Positions 36,208-46,507 of a stretch of DNA of 64,000 bases are shown here, in pieces. A program made the translations under genes and the position numbers. The notes beneath the pieces are model-generated. The model saw only the letters and a list, made by a program, of their open reading frames with translations, did no database searches and was not told the origin of the DNA. Each line of letters opens with the position of its first letter. The stretch's first letter is position 1. Location: the NCBI GenBank assembly GCA_011503125.2, contig WWBZ02000033.1, positions 558,001 through 622,000 on the forward strand, given 5' to 3'. The stretch is from Botryosphaeria dothidea (taxonomy: Eukaryota; Ascomycota; Dothideomycetes; Botryosphaeriales; Botryosphaeriaceae).

Positions 36208-37220
36208 TCTCTCTTTGCTCGTCTGTTTTCCAAGGATCTCTTGTCCTTGATGGCATCAGCACTCGCTGAAGTATTCGGCCTGTCCATATTTCCTTTTTTT
36301 TCTATCGTGTTTGGCTCTCTCCCTCTCTCTCTCTTTTATGTTCTAGATCAGAGCGGCGTTAGACGGATGAGTTTCGGCCTTGATACGCTACTGTAGCGCG
36401 CACTTGTCGGCGTTCGGGTGGTCCATGGGTTTTCAGCATGCATGGGATTGACAGATATAGGTGGGGATGGTGAGATAGCATATGCATTAGTGTCGGGCGA
36501 GCCTGATGAGATAAATTGTATTGTCTTATTCGATTTGAATGGCTGATGAAGCGGGAAGGCAAAGTACGGTTGGATCCATGATATGTCATTGCTGCACCTC
36601 CGATGTTGCCCCCTTGATAATTTCTTGAGCCGTCCGCTTATTAGGCGCATTTTATTGCATATTCGGGGTTACACAACAAACGAAGGACGTTGCTTCTGGC
36701 TGGAGGCGCCGAGACGTAAGGTTTCATACATGTAGAGGCAGGGCATCTTGACCCTGACATCATTATCCCGTTCCGGCATGCTTGTGGGCTGAGTGAAAGT
36801 AGGTTACACAATCTCAGTTTCGGTAGGCTGTCATACCCGAATGGCGATTCAACAACTATCTCCCCACGCTACACAGACATGCAAGACGTCTGCATCTGAT
36901 GCGAACAACTGCGGATAAACGAAGTAGGATTGATTATCTTGACCTCTTTCTTCTAAGAAATCTTAGATTAGAGAGCCGTAAGGCCATCTGCAACTTCAAC
37001 TTTCTGTTTGAGGCAGCGTTTGCATGGGATCATCATTCCGACAAGGCTAAACTTTGACATATTTAGTATACAGACTTGATCTAGGTCTCACAGCATGCAG
37101 CCTCGTCCGTAGTCCTTCATCAAGGAGCCCACTCATACTTAGCCTCCGTAAGATCGTTAGGCAACAGTCTACCTCTCCTCTTATAGACGTCGCTCAAGCC
37201 TACCAAGCCTTTAAAATCGG
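36208..37220. other. Intergenic; CT microsatellite near 36318-36335
   Basis: Follows the MCH1-like gene and precedes the CorA-like gene. A short CT repeat lies in the likely 3' UTR near 36318-36335. I see no gene on either strand. Confidence 0.45.
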
Positions 37221-39069
37221 ATGATGGCGTCCACGAATGGTTTGTTCAATGCTACGATTTGCACAATTTGGAACACAACTGACCTGCTTGGACCAGGTGA
37301 GCTGCTCGAGCGGAACCACAGAAGATTCCTCCAAGAAACAATTGAGGCGGAAGCATTTTTCGAAGACTTCGAAGAAGATGCCGACAACAGCGAAAATAGA
37401 GTCTACGACATCTGGCGGGACCACGACGACAGCGCTCCTGAGCATGGATGCGTTACCCTGTTCGACTTTTCCGGCGGCGAAAAGGCCCACATCATACAGA
37501 TTGACTCCTCTGCAGAACTCCGGAGATATTTTTCTGCCGGAGGAACATGCAACTCCAGCTCTCACTCATCGCAGGAGACCATGCAGCCATCATTCCCAAT
37601 GAGACGCCTCTTCGTACTCGAAGGCCTGGACCCCATATTTACTGACATACTCGGCTCACGGCTTAAAATACCGCCATCTGTCTTCATCGCGCAAGCTTCA
37701 GGGCCGGGGAGCATAGACATCACAGACGCAGACGGCTCTCTTCATGACCCTTCTCAGTACTGGAACGTTCAAGTTCAACAGCTCCATAAACTCGCCGAAG
37801 GCTTCTACACTCATGCCGGGAGCTCCTGGAAAGAAAACGTGACACCCAAGAAGAGAGCTGGTACCTTCGTCAAGCGGCCCTTTTCGTGGTCCTTCACGAC
37901 GCACTTGGTATCGTTTTGGAGCACGAAATACGACGAAGAATCCTGGGACGGTAAGCATACGTGCCGCAAAAGCTTAGCCACTTGTTACTAAGAAGACATT
38001 CTGGTCCAGCCGTAATACTCGTTGATCCGGAATGGGAGGCAACGGTATACGAACACATCAAGACGGCATGTGTTCTCACTGTCCGCGTACACGAAACTCA
38101 AGCACGCTGACAAAACGCATGCAGAAAACACGGATGCCCATCCTCAACAATCCAAACTTCGACGTACAGCATGACGAAAAGTCCCTACCCATCGCGCCTC
38201 ACATCGGCATGGACGCGCTCTCCAACAACCCGAGCACTTGGAGCACGAACACCAAGACCAGACCGCCGCTGATGTCGATCCGCCTCCGCCTGCGCGACCT
38301 CTACGCCCGCTTCCCGCACGGCGCGACCGCGGACCCCGGCTCGGCCACCGGCTTCTGCGGCGGCGTCGTCTTCTCGCTCTGGGAGCTGACCATCCGGGCC
38401 GTCGAGTGGCGCTACATCCACCTGTGGGACGAGGAGATGTCGCGCTCCTTCAACCACGCCGACGACCCGTGGCGCCGCGACGACTTCCAGAAGATGTCCG
38501 ACCAGCAGCTGGTGTCGCGGCGCCTGAAGAAGGACTTCTACGACGTGTGCCGCAAGCTCGGCGTCACGAACGACAGCACGGCCGTCGGCGGCGGCGGAGG
38601 AGGAGGAGGAGGAGGAGGGCATCACGAGGGCCGGAGCTGGGGCTGGCTGCTCGAGCGCATCACGGTACTGGATGAGCAGATAGGCGACATGATCATAGTG
38701 TACGGGCAGCGGTCGTCGGTGCAGGAGAGTAGGATTGCCAACAGTCAAGCGCGTAGTGTAGGGAAGTTAACAGCGCTAGCAACCGTGCTAGTGCCGTTTT
38801 CGCTGACGGCGGGAATCTTTTCGATGAGTGATGAGTTTGCAGCTGGGCAGAAGTTCTTCTGGGTGTTTTGGGCAGTGGCGATTCCGCTGGCGACAGTGCT
38901 GTTAGTGTGGGTGTTTCTAGTGAAGCGATCACCGACGCAGTTACTCGAGGCCCTGATCGGCTTACTACGTCGGTCTTTCCAGGCGATCTTAAGAAAAGTA
39001 CGAGAGGCAAGAGGAGGTAGAGGGAGGAAAGGGGAACTTCCGACCTGGCGTGGCAAGGAGAAAGAATAA
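37221..39069 (+). CDS. CorA-like divalent cation channel family protein
   Basis: Three exons (37221-37950, 38010 to 38065 or 38071, 38125-39069) give 576 or 578 residues. The cytosolic part is long. The C-terminus has the CorA layout: a helix VLDEQIGDMIIVYGQRSSVQ, then SRIANSQARSVGKLTALATV, a first membrane segment TVLVPFSLTAGIFSM, and a second FWVFWAVAIPLATVLLVWVF. The GMN pore signature of bacterial CorA is replaced (IFSMSDEF), as in many fungal CorA-like proteins, so magnesium transport is not assured. An 11-residue poly-Gly tract (about 38586-38620) sits in the cytosolic part. The second intron has no good GT donor: either ACG|GCATGT (GC-AG, 59 nt) or TGT|GTTCTC (53 nt). Confidence 0.82.
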
Positions 39070-39393
39070 ACCCAAGAGAAATTTGTGAAGATCTTACAAT
39101 CTTCCTGGCACCTCATTATCTTATGGCAGGTAATCGGTCATTTTCGTTTCAATTAAGGGGGGCGGGGAAGACCCCACAAGGAGGTCCATCAAAGGGAAGG
39201 CTGGAATGGCTGGTTAAACGGCCAAGATTGTCAGGTCACACAACTGCGGACAGGATCAAGTTCAATGCGGTCTGACCTGCAGGGCATAGACTTAATTCAT
39301 CAAAAATATTCAAGATACCAGTCGGCTATATTGATACAGGAAGCGCTGGCATTATAGCACCGCGTCGCACGTTCGCAACTCATAGCCTTCCGC
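39070..39393. other. Convergent intergenic region
   Basis: 324 bp between the CorA-like stop and the decayed esterase stop. No feature was seen. Confidence 0.45.
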
Positions 39394-40510
39394 TCACTCC
39401 AATGCATCAAGTACCCTTTTAGCAATCCACGAATGCGCCCGGCTCGTCGGCCTGCCACACGAGAACACTTCGTCAGCATACCTGTCCCAAGCATCCGCCC
39501 ACAGAGAAAGAAGACGGGGGTGTCAACTCATTGATACAGATCCATCCACACCCTCCGCCCGAACCCCTACTCACAAACCTCCAATACCCCTGGTCCAGCT
39601 TCTCCGTACGCACCAACCAGTCAACTGCCGTACGTGCCGAGCGGCTAAAAGCCGTACGCCTCCGGCTCGCCGTAGTACTCAAAGTTGTCGAACAGCGGGA
39701 CCAAATCGACGTACGTGGTCGGCTTGGATGACGGCCGAGACGGGTCATCGGCGAAGTCCCGGAAGAGGGTGCCCAAGGAGTGAGTGTAGGCGCGAAGGGA
39801 GATCTTGTCGGTGTTGGATGTGTAGTATCCGGAGGGAAGTTTGCCCAGGGAGGGGTAGTTGAGGAGGACGATGTGAGATGCTGGGTCTTCATGCGAGGAA
39901 AAGGAAGGGTGTCAGCGAACGTAATGCTTTCTTCACTCTTAGCTGAGGCAGTGTACAGCGGAATCATACATACAGTCTTCCCGCAGTCGAGACAGGCGGG
40001 CAAACGTTTGGGTAGCGGTGATGTTGATGTGGAAGATGACGTCGTTGGCTCCGCTCCACAGAAAGAAGAGCGAAACCGCTGCTGATATGTTTCTGATTCC
40101 GGCGGGTGGGGAGCTGAGGAAGCCTTGGACCTGCTCATCTATAGACGGAGCCGGAACGGTAAAGTCAGGGGGACTAAAACCTTGAACGAGTTTGTTGAAC
40201 GTCGTTGCTGCATTACGGAAGTGTTACCTCCATGCTATCCATTGTTTAGGGCAGTGAGATAACTAATTATGGGAAGTTTCTCACCTCCGCCAACCGCATA
40301 GTAATATGATGGGAGAGACAAGTTCCCTGCCACGTATTCAACCCAAATTAGCCCACCTGAGAAGCGGCCTTCAAAGCTGTATTCACATTAATTTTAGCAA
40401 AGAACAAAAACATCGACAGAAAAGCTCACAAGTATTCCGGAAAAGAAGGCTATTTGCCGCTGGTAATGCGAGCGGATCCATTACCTATAGTCCCAGCAGT
40501 CAGTTGTAAT
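39394..40510 (-). pseudogene. Decayed GDSL/SGNH (CE16-like) esterase
   Basis: Five exon-like blocks with good splice sites (about 40430-40510, 40285-40376, 39974-40207, 39538-39886, 39394-39451) line up with the CE16 acetylesterase family. They read SFPEYFFEGRFSGGLIWVEY, then YYYAVGGATTFNKLVQGF, then LFFLWSGANDVIFHINITAT (the GxND block), then PASHIVLLNYPSLGKLPSGY, and TSRAHSWIAKRVLDALE. Four in-frame stops interrupt it: TAG 40450-40452 (where the family has Trp), TAG 39645-39647, TGA 39621-39623 (where it has Cys) and TAG 39567-39569. The catalytic-His motif DxxHP is missing its His, and I cannot find the N-terminal GDS block. The introns are still clean, so decay looks fairly recent. CE16 enzymes deacetylate plant-wall oligosaccharides. 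Confidence 0.75.
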
Positions 40511-41971
40511 GTTTCTGAGCTTGAGGATGCTCTTTAATGGGACGGCAAAGTGCAGAAGCTACACAACAAGCATGAAATATCGAGCCCTATGGCGCACATG
40601 AAAATGCCATATTTATCAAAAGATCAAACGTTATTCACCACTGTCTGTGAAAGAATCGGCAAACGCCACGACGGCAGAATACGCGGGGGGCTTGGTGTTC
40701 AGTCCTTCCTCACCTCATCCAAGAGCTGTGCCGCTGATGCACCGTGGGAGAAAAGTCCCAAGAATGATAGAATGAGGAGCTGCATGACGGGTGATGGTAC
40801 GTCACCAAATGAGTATAAGAAAAGTACCGGTGGCAGAACGAAATAGCGTATATATTTTGCCTATGAGAGTTAGATATCTCGCAGAATCATACAGGCGAGG
40901 GCAGCATCAGCGTTGATATACAGAAGAATGCCACGTCTCTGAACTCTAGCTTGAGGGCGCACCCTTGGCGCCAGCTGTTGAAGATAGTATACTGGGACAA
41001 ATTTGACCAACCACATGGCGTTAACAAGCCCAGCTAGCTCTTTCTCGATAGTCCATCTCTGTCGTCGAAGCAGTTGTACGTGGGACTCCTCCGCAGACCA
41101 ATCGCATATTGCCGGGGCCCACGCGACCTGCCATTACGGTCGTCAATGGGAAACTGCTATGAGTAGCCGCCATCACTTATCATGCATGCTGTCGGGATCA
41201 GCCTTGCTATTTCCTACCAGATGTGTTGAGTGGAGAGATTTGGCAGGGAAGAAAACTTTCTACGGGTGGTCACCGAAATCAAACACCATCCACTCTTGTT
41301 AGGGAATTCCACAGGTAGACCTCTCACGAGAAGGAAATCTAAGATCCACCAGCCGCCTCCAATATGGAGAAGCATCCTCACCACAGAAGATAAGATGGGG
41401 AAAAAGGGTAGTGAGGATGCGAAACCAAGCCCTCCTTGGTAAGACCCAGCTGAAGTTATCTGACGAAACGAAATTGACAGGTGCTGGTAACACCCCTGCA
41501 ATGACGTGCGCATCGGCCACCGTAGCGCGTGACATAGTTTCCACCATCAGAAAAGAGGCTTGCCGAACTCCGGTGAGTCAGAAGGGAAACAGGATATGTC
41601 TTTGTTATTCATTACTTCTGCGTCAAACAAGAATACCAAGGCACCATGCGAGACATCAGAAGAGGCCCAGCCCGACTGCGTCTCACCCCCCCGGGTGCTT
41701 TCCATCACACGAAAGGTATAAAGCAAGCCAAACATACGGGAAATATGTGTTAGGGTAATGTACCAAAGCGCAACGCATGAGCAAGGAAAACACGTAGCCT
41801 ATTCGCGTATGAAAGGGGGGAAGTGAAAATAATACATATCGAGGCAACTGGACAGCATATCATAGTGGCATCGGGCCTTGGGTGTCTGATCGCCGTGGAC
41901 GGCTCATCTCATGTCGAGATATGAAGTGCCTTCTCGTGCTGGTGACGCTTCTGCTAGAGCTGCTGAGACAT
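40511..41971. other. Intergenic
   Basis: About 1.5 kb with only short frames lacking family features. Could hold the lost 5' end of the esterase remnant and the 3' flank of the mitochondrial HMG gene. Confidence 0.4.
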
Positions 41972-43183
41972 CTAAGCGCTGGCTTGCGCAGCTGCCTTAG
42001 TGATGAAAGGCGCCTCTTCGCCGTACGTACTCTTGTACTCGCGGGCGTAGCGTTGGATATCCTTCTCGGCAACCTCAGTGTATTTCTGAAGAAACGACGG
42101 AGACTATGGTCAGCTTCGATACGGATTGAGGAAGAAAAACAGCGAAAGCAGCTATAAGCTGTGACGAGGGGAAGAAAAGGACGTACCTGCTTGTCGGATG
42201 AGCCAAGAGCTTTCCACTCCTGGCTCACCAACTTGGCTGCCTCGTTGATAGGCATGTTCTTGAAATCTCCGGTCGAGTAGCGCTCCTTGAAGAAATAAAT
42301 GAAGGGCGTGAGAGGCTGCTTGACCAGGCGGTCGTCTTGAATCTGACCCTTGCGGTAGCTGGGCACCTTCGTCCTGAGAAGACGGCGCGCGTTGTTGGCC
42401 TGCTTGATCTCCAAGGGAGTGTAGCTTCGGAGCCACTTCTGGAAAGCCTTCTTGTTCTCCTCAGCCGCCTGGTTGGCCAGATGGTTGTAGTGCTGTAGTG
42501 TAGACGGGCATTAGCGTTTATCACGTATCGAAAAACAAAAGGCTACAAAGCGGCCCACCAACCTCTAGCTCGGCGGGGCTCAGATTCTTGTATCTCTCAG
42601 AGACGGCCTTCGCAATGGGTCCAATGCCTTCTCCGCCCTTGGTGCCCTTCAGGTCCTTCTGGACAGTCTCGGCCATCAGGATCTGGAAGGCGGTGGCAGG
42701 CTTCTGCTTGGGCTCCTCTAGGGCGATGGCCTTCAATTCCTTCAGGTCATCCTTCTTCTTCTGTACAGCTCGGAGCTCCTTGCGCTTTTCCTTGCGCTCG
42801 GCCAGACGCTCCTTCTGCTCATCAGTGAGCTCCTTCTTGGGCTTGGCAGCCGCCTTCTTCTTCTTCGCAGCGGGCTTCTTCTTGGGCGCGGCCTTTTTCG
42901 TGGGCGCGGGCTTCTTGGGCGCGGGCTTCTTGGTCGCGGGCTTCTTGGTCGCGGTGGTCTTCTTGACGGGCGCCTTCTTGGCGGCGGCGGTCTTGGTGGC
43001 AGTCGCGTAGCTGCGGATGCGCTGGAATCGTGCCAGGGTCAGAGAGGCGAGGGCGGCGGCATTGTTGGTAGAGTTCGCGCGGGCGATGGCGGTTTGGAGC
43101 TGGCGCGAGAGCTGCGCGACGTCGCGTGCTGCGGCGCTGGGCACCTTGGCTCTCAGACGAGCGAGAGCTGTGCGGGCGAGCAT
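41972..43183 (-). CDS. Mitochondrial HMG-box protein with histone H1-like tail
   Basis: Three exons (42563-43183, 42187-42492, 41972-42085) give 346 residues. The N-terminus MLARTALARLRAKVPSAAAR is a basic amphipathic helix typical of mitochondrial import; an upstream in-frame ATG at 43225 would bury it. Residues about 63-115 form a Lys/Ala/Pro tail (KKAPVKKTTATKKPATKKPA) like histone H1. Two HMG-like boxes follow: the first around ATAFQILMAETVQKDLKGTK through EENKKAFQKWL, the second KQPLTPFIYFFKERYSTGDF through YTEVAEKDIQRYAREYKS. This matches Abf2-type nucleoid packaging proteins in overall plan; the H1-like insert is larger than in yeast Abf2. DNA packaging is inferred from domain content. 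Confidence 0.85.
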
Positions 43184-43834
43184 ATTGGCGGCGAAATGCG
43201 GATGCTTATCGCGGGAGAAGCCCAATGGATGTGATGCGATTGATGCAGGGGAGCCCGGCGGCTTGCGATTGCAATGAGGGATGGCTGGAGGAGCTTGGGA
43301 GCTGGTGGAGGGTGGTGTGTTGTGGGCGGCCAGAGCTAGGGAAAGTGCCTGCCGTGCCAGCCCAGTCGCGTCGATGGAACAACAGTTGCTCCGCCTCGCT
43401 GCCCCATCGTGCGACAGCCAGAAACATGCCTTCGCGCGACGTCATCCGCCGGTGCAACACTGCCCTTTGCGTGCGATGCAGCTATCGCTTTCTGTGAGGG
43501 ACTGCTCGACCCGCGATGCGAGCCACCACAGTTTTCTCCACGACCTTAGACGCAGTGTCACTCGGAGTAGCTGCGCCGTTTGTTGCCAGCCACTTCGCTG
43601 CAGGGACACTCCCAAAATGAGGGGGAATGCGTATCCATTCAGACTCCATCCCTGTCAAAATACCTCAGCAACATCCCAGCCCTCCAGGGTATATACAGCC
43701 AGGATCACAACTATACAGCTGTTATGACGACTATCAGCCTTCCTAAGACTCCTCTACCATGCAGATCGCGGAAGAAATGACAACAAAGTGGTATCCAACG
43801 CTAAAAAGAAAATCGACACTGCTCTCGTGACAAA
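43184..43834. other. Intergenic, promoter of the mitochondrial HMG gene
   Basis: Between the HMG start and the stop of the ubiquitin-domain gene, both on the minus strand. No other feature was seen. Confidence 0.45.
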
Positions 43835-45286
43835 CTAGAAGACTAGGGCGTTAACCACGTGCCCTTCGCCGTAGCCCTGCGCAAGGAGACTGTCGTTCTC
43901 GCGGAGTATCTTGCCCAGGTATGCGATTCTGATGCGGTTGGTACCAGCTATCTGTCGCCCTGTTAGCTGGCCATTCCAAAGGCGGAGCAGTCGTCAGGAT
44001 GCAAAGGCCATCAACCTGTTCGATCGAATGCTTCAACTCCACTTGGGCTGATATCACGTACCTGTGCCGTCTCCGCAATTCGAGCAATCACCGAGCTCAC
44101 TCTCTCCTCCATGCCCACCTCGACAACCACATCTGACCCCCGATCACTCAATCTTGCTTTCAGCTTGACGATCTCCCCCATCTTCCCCTTACCCTTCTCC
44201 TCCGCGAGACTCTGCTCCCCATCTTCAACGCCGTCTCCATCTTCTTCCTCTTCATCAGCCTCCACCACGCCAACAGGCTCGACAACTGTCCATTCTGGGA
44301 CCCTATACTCCGTGCCCCACTCATCAAACACGCCCCTCCAAATCTCTCCAGTTGGACACGTCGCGCCCGCCGCATCCAACACGCCCTGCGCGCTCGCAAC
44401 ATCACCACTCCGCACCAGCTCCGCCGCCAGCCTGACCGCGCCCCAAATCTCCTCGTGGCCCGTGACCCGCGTGTCCCAGAACGCGCTGCGCTCCTTCTCG
44501 AGCCGCGCCCGCGTGAGAACCGGCCCGCCTGCCAGAGAACCCGCGCCGCTCGTAGCGCTCCCAACCTTGTGAATGTGCGGCGACGGCGACGCCGACAGCC
44601 CGCCGTCCAGCACGGGAGCCCTGCACCTCCTCGCGCGGTCAATCGCCACGAGCGGCTTGTTCGGCCTGCTGTCTCTCCTGGCAGCTCCGGCAGCCGCCGC
44701 CGCAGCGGGCGGTGGGGGCCGGCTCCGCCTGCTCAGACGATTCCGTCCAGCGTGCTCGTCCACGACAACGTCGTTGTGCGAGTGCGACGGGCGGGGCGAG
44801 TCGTCGGACGCCGAGGCCGACAGGAACGACTGGGCCGAGTGCGGCTGGGGCGCGAGCGAGGCGGGGTTGTTGATGTTGGCGCGCGACGAGTCGTCGTTCG
44901 CGGCCTGGTGCCGGCTGGCGTGGTGAGAGATGCTCCCCGGCGACGATGCGGAGCTTCCGCCGCGCTGGGACGATAGACAGCAGCCCTGTTCGCGAGCCAC
45001 ATGTTAGTCCCCACCCCGCTGCTGGCTCCCGTATGATTGACAAGGCGCGCAATGCGATCTTCGGCGGGGACGGGAGGGGCATGAGGGAAGGCAGATTTCG
45101 AGGCTCGGTCATGCGGGTGGTGTGAGGGAAGTAGAGGAAAGGGAACGGGTCTTGAGAAGAATTGGAAGGTGGTGGTTTGCGGTGCGTGGACATCTGCTGA
45201 ATCACGAGAATGGCAGTGGCCATAACCTTGTGTAAAACGGAAAGCACACCGAAGTGCCTGCGGCATAGAGCATAGAGACGTACCAT
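43835..45286 (-). CDS. UBTD/DC-UbP-type ubiquitin-domain protein with acylation signal
   Basis: Three coding exons (45284-45286, 44062-44985, 43835-43951) give 347 residues. The first coding exon is just ATG followed at once by a GTACGT donor; after a 298-nt intron the next exon starts GGC TGC TGT. The result, MGCCLSSQRGGSS, is a classic N-myristoylation plus double-Cys palmitoylation signal. A disordered stretch follows. The UBTD N-terminal helical domain (about 155-255) contains RARLEKERSAFWDTRVTGHE, then RLAAELVRSGDVASAQGVLD, then WRGVFDEWGTEYRVPEW. The C-terminal ubiquitin-like domain (about 270-347) includes VKLKARLSDRGSDVVVEVGM and ends IAYLGKILRENDSLLAQGYG. Family members bind ubiquitin-pathway partners; membrane placement here is inferred from the motif. 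Confidence 0.85.
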
Positions 45287-46507
45287 GAGTGTTTCTTCTC
45301 GCTAACCCATCAAACAGTGTATGAGCGCAGGAGCTCTGTCCAGAGTCGAGGATTGAGCAGGCGCATCAGAGAGCGCCGGGCGGCGGTTGCAGCAGGAATG
45401 TAGCGGCAGTGGGGGAAGATATCGTGGGATCCGTCGTGAAATGCTTCCGTGGATAAGGCGTAACGCTAGAAGCCAGGCGGCGCGGCGTTCATGAGCGATT
45501 GAATTCAATCAGGTCAACGAGTCGTGGAGGAGAGGGACGCTCAGGGCAGAGCAAGGCTGCGGTGCATATGGATGATGCAACGAAGTCAGGGATCGTACAG
45601 GTCCAAGGTCGTGGACCCGAAACGCAGCGCTGACTTGCGTGTGTGCTGCGGGTGGAGAGCGGGATGAGCTGGCTGCTGGCCTTCTGTCCGCGAGCCGCGC
45701 AACCCTACGCCATCGATACTGCGCCGGGGTCTAGGCCGTTGCAGCGCGCCCTGAGCCAGCAGAAACCACTCGCTGAGCCGCCTCGTTCCATCCAAGCCGA
45801 TCCTCCTGGAACCATGCTATCGTGTGGCTGCAACCACGACTCGTCAAGATGCCGCCTACCCATCAGCCGATCGGGGACTTCCCTTCTCACCTCGTGCTGC
45901 TAATTCCAAAGCCATTTCGTCTAAACTCGTCTGTGCATACGAACAGAAACAAAGCCTTTTGACAACTCAGCCCCGCCAAGCTTGGGCATCTCGGTCGCAT
46001 GCTTCACGTCACAGCAGCAGCAGCAAGGCATCATTAATTTTTTTTTGTACCAAAGACAATTTTTCTATTAGATATTACGAGAGTTTCGGTGCCCTAGTGG
46101 CCGCTTGTACATGTCCTGATAAGGCTAGTACGCAGGGTATCAAGGGGGTATACGCAGTTGCCTCAAACCCAGAGCAACGAGACAAACAACAAAAGAACCA
46201 AACAAAAAAGCACTGAACACAAATGCGCAATGGTGGTATCAATCTAGACGAGGTAGGAAAGAGAGTCCGCCAACAGCCGCAAATGCAAAATGAGCATACC
46301 CCAAATGAGAGACGACGGTGAGAGGTTAGGAGAGTACTTTGGGTTTTGAGTGTACTGCGAAATTTTTGGTATTTTGTCGGTTAGGAGAGGTGGTGGTAGC
46401 TCGCGCGTTGAGGTGCTGAAACCAAATGACTGCGGCTTGCGGTGCCCAGCTTTTCCGTCATTGCGTCATGGCAGTCGTCGAGGGAAGTTTCCCAACACAC
46501 CTTGCGC
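45287..46507. other. Intergenic; short CAG repeat near 46012
   Basis: Upstream of the UBTD-type gene and downstream of the MEU6-like gene. A run of four CAG units lies at about 46012-46023, followed by a T run. No gene was recognised. Confidence 0.45.

Noticed and set aside
39394..40510. RIP mutation as the cause of the esterase stops
   Set aside because: Only some changes fit C-to-T; the GC content of the remnant is not depressed and the Cys-to-TGA change is a transversion.
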